Source: Buchnera aphidicola (Brevicoryne brassicae)
GTDB lineage: Bacteria; Pseudomonadota; Gammaproteobacteria; Enterobacterales; Enterobacteriaceae
DNA length: 64,000 nt
NCBI RefSeq assembly: GCF_005082825.1
Contig: NZ_CP034882.1
Span: forward strand, 320,264-384,263
Direction: 5' to 3'
Made by a program: the position numbers and the translations under genes. How positions within the stretch are numbered: the first letter of the stretch is position 1; each line of letters opens with the position of its first letter. Under the pieces are notes generated by a model. It did no database searches, was not told where the DNA came from, and was given only the letters and a program-made list of their open reading frames with translations. Of this stretch, positions 1 through 10,082 are shown piece after piece.

Positions 1-1
1 T

Positions 2-130
2 GCTATTTTAATTGATAATAAAAAAATGAAAAGAGGATGTTTTTTAATGAAAGATTTGAAAAAAAGAAAAGAATATTATCTTTCAAAAAGTGAAATAATT
101 GTAAAAATTAAAGATTTTTTTGGAAAATAA
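2..130 (+). CDS. hisS: Histidyl-tRNA synthetase, 3' end only (5' part lies outside the window)
   Basis: An open frame enters from the left edge and stops at 128-130. Its 42 residues align end to end, without a gap, with the C-terminus of E. coli HisRS as I remember it: a segment reading RGCFLMKDLKKRKE corresponds to the family's anticodon-binding domain near the last strand (NGTAVVKDLRSGEQ), and both end in a hydrophobic pair plus glycine. HisS charges tRNA-His in the cytoplasm. The gene is too short for the ORF caller because its start is off the window. The assignment rests on this short alignment and on Buchnera synteny with glyA, so confidence is moderate to good. Confidence 0.75.
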   Translation, partial: AILIDNKKMKRGCFLMKDLKKRKEYYLSKSEIIVKIKDFFGK

Positions 131-196
131 TTTATTTTTTATTAAAATAAATTATTTTAAACAACTTTTTAATAAAACTTAATTTTTAGGAAAAAA

Positions 197-1450
197 ATGT
201 TTAATAATAAAATATTATTTTCAAAATATGATCCAGAATTATGGGCTGCAATAGAAAAAGAAAAAAAAAGACAGGAAAATCATATAGAATTAATTGCATC
301 AGAAAATTATACCAGTAATTACGTTATGGATGCTCAAGGATCACAATTAACTAATAAATACGCAGAAGGATATCCTGGAAAACGCTATTATGGTGGTTGT
401 AAATATATAGATATAATTGAAGAATTAGCGATTAATCGTGCAAAAAAATTATTTCATGCTGATTATGCGAATGTTCAACCTCATTCTGGTTCTCAAGCTA
501 ACTTTGCCGTTTATACAGCATTAATAAATCCTGGTGATACAATATTAGGTATGAAACTATCACATGGAGGTCATTTAACTCATGGATCTCATGTTAATTT
601 TTCAGGAAAAATATATAATGTAATTTCATATGGAGTTGATAAATATGGTGACATTGATTATAAAGAACTATTAGTTTTAACTAAAAAACATAAACCAAAG
701 ATAATTATTGGTGGTTTTTCAGCATATTCTGGGATTTGCGATTGGAAGAAAATACGTGAAATTGCAGATGAAGTAAATGCTTTTTTTGTTGTAGATATGG
801 CTCATATTGCTGGTTTAGTAGCAGCAGGAATTTATCCAAGTCCAATCAATTATGCACATGTAGTTACGAGTACCACCCATAAAACTTTAGCAGGCCCTCG
901 AGGAGGATTGATTTTAGCTAAAAATGGGAATGATATTTTATATAAAAAATTAGATTTATCTGTTTTTCCAGGTGCACAAGGAGGGCCACTTATGCATGTA
1001 ATTGCGGGAAAAGCTATAGCTTTTAAAGAAGCTTTAGAAGAAAAATTTCGAACATATCAGAAACAAATAATAAAAAACGCTAAAATTATGGCCAAAATTT
1101 TTTTAGAAAAGGGATATAAAATAGTATCAGGAGGAACTTATAATCATTTATTTTTAATTGACTTAAGTGATAAAAAAATAACCGGAAAAGATGCTGATAT
1201 TGCTTTAGGAAAAGCTAATATAACTGTTAATAAAAACACTGTTCCTAATGATTTAAAGAGTCCTTTTATTACTTCAGGAATACGGATTGGAACACCTGCA
1301 GTTACTAGACGAGGTTTTAAAGAAAAAGAAATTTCCGAAGTATCTAATTGGATGATTAGTGTTTTAAATAATATTCATAATTATGATAATATTTTAACTA
1401 TTAAACATAAAGTGTTAAAATTATGTTCAAAATATCCTGTTTATAAATAA
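197..1450 (+). CDS. glyA: Serine hydroxymethyltransferase
   Basis: GlyA interconverts serine plus tetrahydrofolate with glycine plus methylene-THF, the main one-carbon source, using PLP in the cytoplasm. The 417-residue product has the length of E. coli GlyA and is collinear with it. The PLP lysine is K229 in the motif [12 protein letters not shown]. The N-terminal [10 protein letters not shown] and the GKRYYGG segment around residues 61-67 are family hallmarks. An AGGA ribosome site sits 6 bases before the ATG. It follows hisS and converges with bioD. Together with serC in this window it supplies serine, glycine and one-carbon units. No lesion is seen. Confidence 0.98.
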   Translation: MFNNKILFSKYDPELWAAIEKEKKRQENHIELIASENYTSNYVMDAQGSQLTNKYAEGYPGKRYYGGCKYIDIIEELAINRAKKLFHADYANVQPHSGSQANFAVYTALINPGDTILGMKLSHGGHLTHGSHVNFSGKIYNVISYGVDKYGDIDYKELLVLTKKHKPKIIIGGFSAYSGICDWKKIREIADEVNAFFVVDMAHIAGLVAAGIYPSPINYAHVVTSTTHKTLAGPRGGLILAKNGNDILYKKLDLSVFPGAQGGPLMHVIAGKAIAFKEALEEKFRTYQKQIIKNAKIMAKIFLEKGYKIVSGGTYNHLFLIDLSDKKITGKDADIALGKANITVNKNTVPNDLKSPFITSGIRIGTPAVTRRGFKEKEISEVSNWMISVLNNIHNYDNILTIKHKVLKLCSKYPVYK

Positions 1451-1533
1451 TATATATAGAAATATCCATCTTTGTTAAAAATAATATTAAAAATTAAAGA
1501 ATAATACTTTTAATATATGTTAACCTTTTAAAT

Positions 1534-2208
1534 TTATTTAGGTAATTTAATTTTTATTTTTTTTAAATTTATTCGATCCTTATTCCTTAAATAAGGAACC
1601 ACGCCTAATAGTGGAGACTTAATATATTTTAGCAAAGTTTGGATGTAATATAAATTATATTTATCTTCAGGCATGATATTATTAGCAATCCAACCTGCAC
1701 ATTTTAATTTCTCAGAAAGAATAGCTTTTTCTGTCAAGATAGCATGATTTATACATCCTAATTTAATTCCAACAACAATGATCACAATCAATTTTTCTTT
1801 TTTAACCCAATCTGAAAAAGTGTTTGTATAAGATAAAGGGGTATACCATCCACCAGCCCCTTCTATTAAAATCCAATTGCTTTTTTTCATAATTTTTTTT
1901 AAACCGATAGAAAGATGCTTTATCTTGATATTTTCATTATAAATTTGACTTAAAATATGAGGAGGAGCATTTTCAAAAAAGAAAATTGGATTAACTTCTT
2001 TATAATTCAATATTACAGAACTATTTTTTTTTAATATTAATGCATCATTATTTAAAAAACCAAATGATGTTTTTTTACATCCAGAAGATACTGGTTTATA
2101 TCCAGCTGTGTTATATCCATTTTGAGTAGCTTTTTTTAATAAGATTTGACTTACAAATGTTTTTCCTATATTTGTATCAGTTCCAGTAATAAAAAATTTT
2201 TTAATCAT
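1534..2208 (-). CDS. bioD: Dethiobiotin synthetase
   Basis: BioD uses ATP and CO2 to close the ureido ring of 7,8-diaminopelargonate, giving dethiobiotin. The P-loop GTDTNIGKT lies about residues 8-16, just as in the E. coli protein. The open frame extends to 2250, but I place the start at the ATG at 2206-2208. That start gives 224 residues, against 225 in E. coli, the protein opens MIKKFFITGTDT like the family, and an AGGA site lies about 7 bases upstream. The 14 upstream residues have no family counterpart. In E. coli bioD follows bioF and bioC; here both are missing and only spacer separates it from bioB. Confidence 0.95.
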   Translation of the reverse strand: MIKKFFITGTDTNIGKTFVSQILLKKATQNGYNTAGYKPVSSGCKKTSFGFLNNDALILKKNSSVILNYKEVNPIFFFENAPPHILSQIYNENIKIKHLSIGLKKIMKKSNWILIEGAGGWYTPLSYTNTFSDWVKKEKLIVIIVVGIKLGCINHAILTEKAILSEKLKCAGWIANNIMPEDKYNLYYIQTLLKYIKSPLLGVVPYLRNKDRINLKKIKIKLPK

Positions 2209-2317
2209 AGAAATCCTATTTTCTAAAAAAAATTGTTGATTGTAAAACATTTGTATTAAAGATATACAGATATTTATTTTTAATACTCATTAAAAAAATA
2301 GTATGTTATTAATAATT

Positions 2318-2385
2318 GAGTAACTCGATATAGTTAATTTTGTGTATTTAATGCCATAACACATAACTATAATATTGAGTTACTC
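2318..2385. repeat. Long imperfect inverted repeat between bioB and bioD
   Basis: A perfect 9-bp outer arm (GAGTAACTC at 2318-2326, GAGTTACTC at 2377-2385) encloses a 7-bp arm (ATAGTTA 2330-2336 with TAACTAT 2364-2370) and a 5-bp arm (TGTGT 2341-2345 with ACACA 2359-2363). The three nested stems would form one hairpin of about 68 bases. It lies 3' of bioB and 5' of bioD on their strand, where E. coli carries bioF and bioC. No U-run follows directly, so it is not a textbook terminator. It may be an mRNA processing or stability element, or chance symmetry in AT-rich DNA. Confidence 0.6.
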
Positions 2386-2499
2386 TTATATATAAAACAA
2401 ATACAATAATTTTAGTTGTAAGAAAATAATCAATTTTTTAAAGAACAAAAAATTTTTGATATATATTTTTTAAATAATTAATAATGTATTTTTAAAATA

Positions 2500-3531
2500 T
2501 TAAAATATTGCTGCATTATAGTATTGATCTTTTTTGATCTTTGATCCTTGAATAATCAAATTATCACTGTTTTTCTTTGATATAATTTCTTTTTTATATT
2601 CAGGATGTAAATTTAATTTTTGTAATAACTTTAAATCATTTTTTTCTTCTGGATTATTTGCAGTAAGTAATTTACATCCATAAAAAATAGAATTTGCACC
2701 AGCCATAAAACACATAGCTTGAGTTTGATCATTCATATTTTTACGTCCGGCAGATAATCTAATATAAGATTTTGGCATCATAATGCGAGCAGCAGCTATA
2801 ATACGAATAAAATCAAATGGTTCTATATTTTTATTGTTTTCCATCGGTGTTCCTGGAATTTTCACTAACATGTTAATAGGAACACTTTCTGGATGAATAG
2901 AAAAATTAGAGAGTTCCATTAACAATTCCATACGATCTTGTATTTTTTCTCCTAAACCTATAATACCTCCAGAACAAATTTTCATACCAGCACTTCGAAC
3001 TATATTTAATGTATCTAATCTTTCTTGATATGTACGAGTAGTAATAATACTACTGTAAAACCTAGAAGATGTATCTAAATTATGATTGTAGAAATCTAAA
3101 CCTGCAGAAGCTAATTTTTTCGCTTGTAGAGTATTTAAAGTACCTAAAGTCATACAAGTTTCCATTCCCATTGACTTAATTTTTTTAATAATCTTTTCTA
3201 AATAAGGCATATCTTTGTCTTTTGGATTTTTCCATGCAGCACCCATACAAAATCTACTAGAACCAGAAGCTTTTGCTTTTTTTGCTGCATTAAGAATTGT
3301 TTCTATTTTTAGTAAAGGTTCTTTTTTTAAACCTGTTTTATATCTAGAACTTTGTGGACAATATTTACAATCTTCGGGACAGGCTCCTGTTTTTATCGAA
3401 AGTAATGTACTTATTTGTATAGTATTTGGATTAAAATTTTTTCTATGTTGTTTTTGAGCTTCAAAAATAAGATCAAAAAATGGTTTATTGAAAAGTGCTT
3501 TTGTTTCATCTAGAGTCCATTTTTTTTTCAT
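2500..3531 (-). CDS. bioB: Biotin synthase
   Basis: BioB is the radical-SAM enzyme that inserts sulfur into dethiobiotin to make biotin. The SAM-cluster motif CxxxCxxC is C51, C55 and C58 in [12 protein letters not shown]. Conserved stretches such as YNHNLDTS and SGGIIGLGE are present. The length is 343, close to E. coli's 346, and the sequence is collinear. It is transcribed divergently from bioA across an 80-bp spacer, as in E. coli. An AGGAAAG sequence precedes the ATG. The gene looks intact. Iron-sulfur cluster supply must come from elsewhere. Confidence 0.97.
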   Translation of the reverse strand: MKKKWTLDETKALFNKPFFDLIFEAQKQHRKNFNPNTIQISTLLSIKTGACPEDCKYCPQSSRYKTGLKKEPLLKIETILNAAKKAKASGSSRFCMGAAWKNPKDKDMPYLEKIIKKIKSMGMETCMTLGTLNTLQAKKLASAGLDFYNHNLDTSSRFYSSIITTRTYQERLDTLNIVRSAGMKICSGGIIGLGEKIQDRMELLMELSNFSIHPESVPINMLVKIPGTPMENNKNIEPFDFIRIIAAARIMMPKSYIRLSAGRKNMNDQTQAMCFMAGANSIFYGCKLLTANNPEEKNDLKLLQKLNLHPEYKKEIISKKNSDNLIIQGSKIKKDQYYNAAIF

Positions 3532-3611
3532 CTTTCCTCCAAAAAATTATGATTTTATTTTACTAAAGGTTTATACTTAAATTATTTAATGTTTTTTATA
3601 CATAAATAACA
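3532..3611. promoter_or_regulatory. Divergent bioB/bioA promoter region; no convincing BirA operator
   Basis: In E. coli this interval holds the divergent bio promoters overlapped by the BirA operator, an interrupted dyad TTGTAAACC...GGTTTACAA. Here only a half-like GGTTTATAC at 3568-3576 (7 of 9 matches) is visible, and no matching left arm lies at the expected distance. The region must still contain both promoters because the two genes diverge 80 bp apart. I infer that the biotin-responsive operator has decayed, though the half site may simply be chance. Confidence 0.35.
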
Positions 3612-4898
3612 ATGAATCAATCCGATAAAAATTTTGATTATAAACATATCTGGCATCCCTATTCATCTATGACTAATCCTCTTCCTTGTTATTCTGTTTT
3701 ATCTGCTAAAGGAGTCTATTTAAAGCTAAATAACGGAAAAAAAATTATAGATGGCATGTCTTCATGGTGGTCTGCAATACATGGTTACAATCATCCTGTT
3801 TTAAATAAAGCTTTAAAAAAACAGATAAAAAAAATGTCTCATGTTATGTTCGGAGGTATCACACATCCTTCTGCAGTTTCTCTTTGTCGAAAATTAATTT
3901 ATTTAACACCTAAAAAATTAGATTGTGTTTTTTTTTCTGATTCAGGTTCAGTTGCCATTGAAATAGCAATAAAAATGTTAATACAGTATTGGCAATCATT
4001 AGGCCAAAAAAGAAAACTTTTTTTAACTATTCGTCATGGATATCACGGTGATACTTTTGCTGCAATGTCAATTTCTGATCCCGAAAATTCTATACATAAA
4101 ATATATAAAAAATTTTTACCAAAAAATTTTTTTGCTAATGTACCTATTTCTTCTTTTCACAGTAAATGGAATGAAAATGATCTTATATCTTTTAAAAAAA
4201 TAATAGAGAAAAATTCTTTAAAAATAGCTGGTGTTATATTAGAACCTATAGTACAAGGAGTAGGAGGGATGAAATTTTATCATCCTACATATTTAAAAAA
4301 AATAAAAGTTTTATGTGATTATTATTGTATTCCTTTGATTTTTGATGAAATTGCTACCGGTTTCGGTCGAACTGGGAAATTATTTGCTTTTGAACACGCT
4401 AATGTTGTACCAGATATATTATGTTTAGGAAAAGCAATGACAGGTGGTACAATCACTTTTGCAGCAACAATATCTTCAAGACATATTGCTAATACTATTA
4501 GCAATGGTAAAATAGGCTGTTTTATGCATGGTCCAACTTATATGGGCAATCCATTAGCATGCGCTGCTGCTAACGCTAATATAAAAATATTACAAAAAAA
4601 TAAATGGCAAATTCAAGTATCTAATATTGAAAAGCAATTATATAAAGAATTATCACCACTACTTAAGCACGAAAATGTCATTGATGTAAGAATATTAGGA
4701 GCTATTGGTGTAGTGGAATGTGTGCGTTTAGTTAATATGGCTTCGATACAGAATTTTTTTGTAAAAAACGGAGTTTGGATTAGACCATTTAAAAAATTAA
4801 TTTACATTGTACCACCTTATATTATTACTCCTAAAGAATTAAATATTCTTACTAATGTTATTAAAGAAGCTTTAGATAATCCTTCACTTTTCATATAA
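3612..4898 (+). CDS. bioA: Adenosylmethionine-8-amino-7-oxononanoate aminotransferase
   Basis: BioA converts 7-keto-8-aminopelargonate (KAPA) to 7,8-diaminopelargonate using SAM as amino donor and PLP as cofactor. The PLP lysine is K274 in CLGKAMTGG, the same number as in E. coli, preceded by the cofactor aspartate in IFDEIATGFGRTG (about 244-254). The substrate-site HPYSSM and SSWWSAIHGYNHP segments are intact. At 428 residues it has full family length. bioF and bioC, which would make KAPA, are not in this cluster, so the enzyme's substrate must come from elsewhere. It converges with pgl 38 bp away. Confidence 0.97.
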   Translation: MNQSDKNFDYKHIWHPYSSMTNPLPCYSVLSAKGVYLKLNNGKKIIDGMSSWWSAIHGYNHPVLNKALKKQIKKMSHVMFGGITHPSAVSLCRKLIYLTPKKLDCVFFSDSGSVAIEIAIKMLIQYWQSLGQKRKLFLTIRHGYHGDTFAAMSISDPENSIHKIYKKFLPKNFFANVPISSFHSKWNENDLISFKKIIEKNSLKIAGVILEPIVQGVGGMKFYHPTYLKKIKVLCDYYCIPLIFDEIATGFGRTGKLFAFEHANVVPDILCLGKAMTGGTITFAATISSRHIANTISNGKIGCFMHGPTYMGNPLACAAANANIKILQKNKWQIQVSNIEKQLYKELSPLLKHENVIDVRILGAIGVVECVRLVNMASIQNFFVKNGVWIRPFKKLIYIVPPYIITPKELNILTNVIKEALDNPSLFI

Positions 4899-4936
4899 AT
4901 TATCTGATTATATAATAAGCTATGTCTATCTGTTTT

Positions 4937-5944
4937 TTAATTTAATTTATATGTAAGTATCCATGAAGGCCCTTCACTTGTATTATATATGTTTAATATT
5001 TTCAATTCTCCAGTGTTTTTTGAAATGCTATAAATAGCACATGTGTTATTTTTCTCACCCGCAACTATTAAATATGAATTACTACAATCAATACAAAACG
5101 ATCTAGGTTGTTCTACTGTCTTATAAATTTTAATAAAAGTAATTGTATTATTTTTATTAACATGAAATAAAGAAATAATATTAAATAATCGATCAGAAAC
5201 ATATAAAAAACGACCGCATGATGTTATGTGAATATCAGAAGACCAATAAATTTCTGAAGAACGAACATTTTTATTCAAAATATTAACATTTTGTATATTT
5301 TGTATATTTACTATGTTATTAATTTTCTCTATTTTCCATACATCTATAGTTCCATTTAATTCATTAATAGTATAAACAAAATCTTGATTAGGGTGAAAAA
5401 CAATATGACGTGGACCTGATTTTTCTTTAGTTTTAACTAACTTTTGTTCTGTACTTTTTAATATTCCAAAATTTGTTAAATCATATAAATAAATAGAATC
5501 TTCTTTAAGAGACATAACAAATAATATATTATATTTATCATTTACTCTAGCAGCATGGCAACCCTTTATATTATAAACAATTTGAATTGGATTTTTAGGG
5601 ATACCATATTTATTTAATGGACTTACACTAACACAATTTGAATGATATGAACTACAAAATACAAACTTATTAGTTTTATCAAAAGAAATATAATTAGGTT
5701 TTCCTGGAATAAAACTTTCATCTTTTTTTTCAATATAGCCATTTTTTTCTATAGAGTACGTAATAATTTTATTATCAGGTCTAATTCCTGCATATAACAA
5801 ATTGTTATTTTTAATAATATTTATAGGTTGAATTTGACCATTTGTTGAAATTTTCTGAAGTAAATTCATACTTCCATGATCAGATAAATTCCATATTTCT
5901 ATATTTTCACTTTTTGAATTTACAATGTATACCACTTGTTTCAT
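4937..5944 (-). CDS. pgl: 6-phosphogluconolactonase (YbhE/Pgl type)
   Basis: Pgl hydrolyses 6-phosphogluconolactone, the product of Zwf (also in this window), to 6-phosphogluconate. The 335-residue protein has the length of E. coli Pgl (331) and the repetitive beta-propeller pattern, with the family segment GPRHIVFHP near the middle (about 177-185) and EGPSWILTYKLN at the C-terminus. An AAGGGAA ribosome site lies before the ATG. It lies next to bioA as in E. coli, where bioA and ybhE are near neighbours. No lesion is seen. Confidence 0.93.
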   Translation of the reverse strand: MKQVVYIVNSKSENIEIWNLSDHGSMNLLQKISTNGQIQPINIIKNNNLLYAGIRPDNKIITYSIEKNGYIEKKDESFIPGKPNYISFDKTNKFVFCSSYHSNCVSVSPLNKYGIPKNPIQIVYNIKGCHAARVNDKYNILFVMSLKEDSIYLYDLTNFGILKSTEQKLVKTKEKSGPRHIVFHPNQDFVYTINELNGTIDVWKIEKINNIVNIQNIQNVNILNKNVRSSEIYWSSDIHITSCGRFLYVSDRLFNIISLFHVNKNNTITFIKIYKTVEQPRSFCIDCSNSYLIVAGEKNNTCAIYSISKNTGELKILNIYNTSEGPSWILTYKLN

Positions 5945-6040
5945 ATAATTCCCTTAACATTTTTATTAATACCTTTATATTGTAAATAATGATTATTATA
6001 AATAGTATATATAAGAAAATATTATTTTAATAAAATTAAA

Positions 6041-8470
6041 TTATTTTTTTTCTAGATGCTGTAGTAAATTTAAAATCCATAAAAGACGTAAATGATCATT
6101 ATCTGAATTATATAAAAATTTTAATTTTATAGAATTTTCCATTTTCCAAACATCAGGTTGCTCTTTAAATATCTGCAATAAATATCGTGTATTTACTAAA
6201 TTATCGTCATTAAACTCTATAATACCCATTTTTTTATTACATTTAATAAATTTAATACCAATTCTATATGCTATTAACCGAATTTTAGCAATAACAATTA
6301 AATTCTTAGAAAATACGGGTAATTTTCCAAAATTTTTAATTAATTCATCTTTAATTTTTTCAACTTCTTTTTCGTTTTCAGCATTTGCAAATCTTTTATA
6401 AAAGAATAGTCTTGTATTAACATTTGAAATATAATTATCTGGTAACAAAGCTGAAACATATAATTCAATTTCTACTGAATTTTTTGATAATTCATTAAAA
6501 GATAAACTTCGTCCATCTTTTAATAACTTAATAGCATTTTTTAAAAGTTTCATATATAAAGAAAAACCTATGCTTTTTATATGTCCACTTTGTTCTTTTC
6601 CTAATATTTCACCTATACCCCTAATTTCAAGATCTTGATTAGATAAAGAAAAACCTCCTCCAAAATTATCAACTGATGCAATAGCTTCTAATCTTTTTTT
6701 TGCATCAGAAGTTATTTTTTTAAAATCCTTAATAAGAAATAAAGCATATGATTGATGATTGGATCTACCGATTCTTCCACGTAATTGATGAAGTTGAGAT
6801 AATCCAAAATGATCAGCATTTTCAATAATAATTGTGTTTGCTCTCGGTATGTCAATACCACTTTCAATAATAGTAGTACAAATTAAAACATTGAACTTAT
6901 TTTTATAAAACTTGTTCATAACTTTTTTTAAATCAATGTCGTTCATTTGCCCATGACCTATTTTAATATTAGCTTCAGGTATTAATTTTGATAATTTTTC
7001 AGCAATATTGATAATATTTTGTACTTTATTATATATATAATAAACTTGTCCACCTCTTGATATTTCACGTAATATTGTCTTTCTTATTAATAAAGGATTA
7101 TATTCTTGAATATAAGTTTTAATGGCTAATCTTTGAGCTGGTGGTTTTTCTATAATTGATAAGTCTTTTATACCAACCATAGTCATATTTAAAGTACGAG
7201 GTATAGGTGTAGCTGTTAAAGTTAATATATCAATGTTACAGTATCTTTTTTTAAAAATTTCTTTGTGATTAACACCAAATCTATGTTCTTCATCAATAAT
7301 TAATAAACCTAAGTCATACCATTCTATTTCTTTTAATAAAAGTTTATGAGTTCCTATTAAAATATTAATATGACCACTTTTAGTATTTTTAAAAATTAAA
7401 TTTTGTTTTGTAGTATTTTGAAATCTAGATAATATTTCAATATTAATACTCCAGTTAGAAAAGCGTTTTTTAAAATTTTCATAATGTTGTTGTGCTAATA
7501 AAGTAGTTGGTACTAAAATAACTACTTGCTTATTATTAGATACAGATATAAAAGCTGCTCGCATTGCTACTTCTGTTTTTCCAAAACCTACATCTCCGCA
7601 AATTAAACGATCCATAGGAATAGAACTACACATGTCTTTCAATACAGATTTTATAACTTTATTTTGATCTAACGTTATTTCGAACAAACAATCTTTACAA
7701 AAGACATGGTATTTTTTTTCATTTTTTTTAAATGAAAATCCCTTTTGAAATTTTCTTTTAGCATAAATATCTAACAATTGTGCAGCATGATCATAGATGG
7801 TTTTATTTATTTTTTTTTTAATTTTATTCCATTCATCACCACCTAATCTATGAAGAGGAGCGTTTTCTATTGATGTTGTCGTATAAGGTGAAATAAGATG
7901 TAAATACGCAACAGGTACATATAATTTATCTTCTCCTGCATATGAAATAATTAAATATTCTGATTCAATACTAGCTGTTTTTATAGTTGTCAGTCCTTGA
8001 TAACGGCCAATGCCATGTTCAACGTGTATAATTGGATAATTTATAATTAATTTAGACAAATAGTTGTTTTGAACATTAGAAATATTATCCTTAGTATTTA
8101 AAGCATATTTACTATCGATTATTGGTAATAAATCTTCTGTGTAGATAAATAAAAAATTATCTTTTCTATTTATATGTTCTTGTTTAAACTCATTTGTCAT
8201 ATAAAAATGATTAAGATTTTCTTCGATATCAATAGTTGTTTTTATATATTTTGGATGAATTTTATATTTCATGAGAAAAATTAAAATTTTTTTTAGAAAT
8301 TGTTTCTTGTTTAAAGAAAATATTATTTTCCCTGAAAATGTATGTAAAAAAGATAAGAATTCATTAAACTTTTCTTGATCATTAATATTATTAAATAAAT
8401 TTGGTAATTTTTGATATTTACAATTAATGATTTTTTTATTTTTTAAAATTTGATTTTCTGTGATTTTCAT
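6041..8470 (-). CDS. mfd: Transcription-repair coupling factor, N-terminally shortened
   Basis: Mfd is an RNA-polymerase-pushing translocase that displaces stalled polymerase. The protein is 809 residues against 1148 in E. coli. Its first residues align near E. coli position 320 (KYQKLPNLF with FQKLPDLAV), so the UvrB-like domains that bind UvrA are absent. The RNA-polymerase-interacting region with HVEHGIGRYQG and LYVPVAYLHLIS remains. So does the helicase core: Walker A GDVGFGKTEVAMR, DEEH box, TATPIPRTL, QLRGRIGRS. The C-terminal domain (LLPDNYISNVNTRLFFYKR) is also present. The 5' loss looks ancient and clean rather than a frameshift. It fits a genome without nucleotide excision repair, which is inference because uvr genes are not in view. 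Confidence 0.95.
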   Translation of the reverse strand: MKITENQILKNKKIINCKYQKLPNLFNNINDQEKFNEFLSFLHTFSGKIIFSLNKKQFLKKILIFLMKYKIHPKYIKTTIDIEENLNHFYMTNEFKQEHINRKDNFLFIYTEDLLPIIDSKYALNTKDNISNVQNNYLSKLIINYPIIHVEHGIGRYQGLTTIKTASIESEYLIISYAGEDKLYVPVAYLHLISPYTTTSIENAPLHRLGGDEWNKIKKKINKTIYDHAAQLLDIYAKRKFQKGFSFKKNEKKYHVFCKDCLFEITLDQNKVIKSVLKDMCSSIPMDRLICGDVGFGKTEVAMRAAFISVSNNKQVVILVPTTLLAQQHYENFKKRFSNWSINIEILSRFQNTTKQNLIFKNTKSGHINILIGTHKLLLKEIEWYDLGLLIIDEEHRFGVNHKEIFKKRYCNIDILTLTATPIPRTLNMTMVGIKDLSIIEKPPAQRLAIKTYIQEYNPLLIRKTILREISRGGQVYYIYNKVQNIINIAEKLSKLIPEANIKIGHGQMNDIDLKKVMNKFYKNKFNVLICTTIIESGIDIPRANTIIIENADHFGLSQLHQLRGRIGRSNHQSYALFLIKDFKKITSDAKKRLEAIASVDNFGGGFSLSNQDLEIRGIGEILGKEQSGHIKSIGFSLYMKLLKNAIKLLKDGRSLSFNELSKNSVEIELYVSALLPDNYISNVNTRLFFYKRFANAENEKEVEKIKDELIKNFGKLPVFSKNLIVIAKIRLIAYRIGIKFIKCNKKMGIIEFNDDNLVNTRYLLQIFKEQPDVWKMENSIKLKFLYNSDNDHLRLLWILNLLQHLEKK

Positions 8471-8885
8471 TAGAAGAAAGTTTATTTAAAAGAATATAAT
8501 AATATTTTAGTAATAATTAATATTATTTTTCTATTTTTAGAATAGAATTTTAATTATAAATAAGAAATTAAATCTATTTGTATATATACAAAATTTTTAA
8601 CGTATTAAATGATTTTTATGTTTAATAAAAAATAAATTATTTTTTTAAAAACAAAATAATTTTATTAAATATTAAAAAAATAATAATTAATACTAAGAAT
8701 TAAATTTTCTAATTTTTAAGATTAAAAAATTTTTTTTCAATCAATTTAATATATTTATATTAGAATAATATATATTATATATTTTAATTCATTTCATTTA
8801 TATTAGATTTTTTTTAATTTTTTAAAAATAGAAACAAAATCTAAGTATTTTTATTACACATATTTTCATATTTTAAGAAAAAATT
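8471..8885. other. 415-bp AT-rich spacer between mfd and lolC
   Basis: The spacer separates divergent mfd and lolC and must contain their promoters. It is almost entirely A and T, with many long A and T runs. I see no open frame, RNA gene or convincing hairpin. In E. coli ycfT lies here. I could not recognise any fragment of it, nor of the missing N-terminal part of Mfd, in a partial reading of both strands. Confidence 0.6.
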
Positions 8886-10082
8886 ATGTATAAACCTGTA
8901 TATCTATTTATTGGTTTACGTTATTTGTGGAATTCTCATTTACCAAAATTTAAAAAATTTATTACTTTATTATCTATTATAGGTATTATTATTAGTACAG
9001 CTTCACTTATTATTGTAATATCTGTAATTAACGGTTTTGAAGAAAATTTCAAAAAAAACATTTTATCTTTTATTCCACATTTAATAATTACTAATAAAAA
9101 TAAATGTATTAATAAATCAGAATTTCCTAAAAATATTGTAAATTTATACAATTTTGAAAAAGTTTCTGATTTTATTAACCAAGAAGTGATTTTAAGAAGT
9201 AAAAATGATATAACCATAGGAGAAATAATAGGTATTGATAATACTAATAATGAAAATATTACTAATTATAATCTAAAAAACGTTCTAAATACACTTCAAC
9301 CTAAACAAAAAAATGCGATTTTAGGTATAGAATTAGCAAAAAAGTTACATGTTCATATTGGTGATAAAATCAAATTAATTCTTTTACCGGATAAAAAATT
9401 TTTTTTTAAAGAAATTTTTAACGAAAAAACGTTTAAAATTGTAGATTTTTTTTCTACTAATAATGAAATTGATTATTATCAAATATTAATTAATAAAGAA
9501 GATAGTTTAGAATTTTTACACTTTCCTAAAAATTTTATTACTGGTTGGCGAGTATGGTTTAAACAACCTCTATCTTTAAATCTAGATCAAATTAAAAAAT
9601 CCTTAAATAACTTTGTTTTATTAGACTGGAAATCGCAAAAGGGTGAAATATTTAAAGCAATGACTATTGAAAAATATATTATACTACTTTTATTTATTTT
9701 AATTTTAATAGTGGCAATTTTAAATATATTTATTACTCTTACTGTTTATACAATAGAGAAAAAGAGTAGTATAGCGATTTTACAAACACAGGGATTGGCA
9801 AATTGGAAAATTATATTAATTTTTATTATCATTGGTTCTAGTACAGCTATTATTGGAAATATACTTGGTACAGTAATTAGTGTTTTATTAATTATGCAAA
9901 ATGATTTTTTAAAATTTCTTATAAAAATATTTTTTGATGAAATTGATATTTCTATCATTATAGTACCTCATCAAATTTTTTTTATTAATATCATATCTAT
10001 ATTCATTACAAGTATTTCTACATTATATCCAGCTTATAATGCTATAAAATTAAAACCAGCTAAAATTTTATCTCATGAATAA
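8886..10082 (+). CDS. lolC: Lipoprotein-releasing ABC transporter, permease subunit LolC
   Basis: LolC is an inner-membrane subunit of LolCDE, which extracts lipoproteins from the inner membrane and hands them to LolA. The 398-residue product (E. coli 399) opens with YLFIGLRYLW, then a first membrane segment (about residues 25-47). A periplasmic domain follows to about 260, then three C-terminal membrane segments. The FtsX-family ending PAYNAIKLKPAKIL is typical. It overlaps lolD by 8 bases (the lolD ATG lies inside the last codons), indicating translational coupling. Assignment to LolC rather than LolE rests on order and on the N-terminus. Confidence 0.93.
   Translation: MYKPVYLFIGLRYLWNSHLPKFKKFITLLSIIGIIISTASLIIVISVINGFEENFKKNILSFIPHLIITNKNKCINKSEFPKNIVNLYNFEKVSDFINQEVILRSKNDITIGEIIGIDNTNNENITNYNLKNVLNTLQPKQKNAILGIELAKKLHVHIGDKIKLILLPDKKFFFKEIFNEKTFKIVDFFSTNNEIDYYQILINKEDSLEFLHFPKNFITGWRVWFKQPLSLNLDQIKKSLNNFVLLDWKSQKGEIFKAMTIEKYIILLLFILILIVAILNIFITLTVYTIEKKSSIAILQTQGLANWKIILIFIIIGSSTAIIGNILGTVISVLLIMQNDFLKFLIKIFFDEIDISIIIVPHQIFFINIISIFITSISTLYPAYNAIKLKPAKILSHE

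Noticed and set aside
3568..3576. BirA operator half site
   Set aside because: Only one degenerate half is seen and no partner lies at the expected spacing, so I do not call an operator.
8471..8885. Possible remnant of ycfT or of the missing Mfd N-terminus
   Set aside because: The codons just upstream of the mfd start hit stops and show no convincing similarity; the rest is A/T runs.
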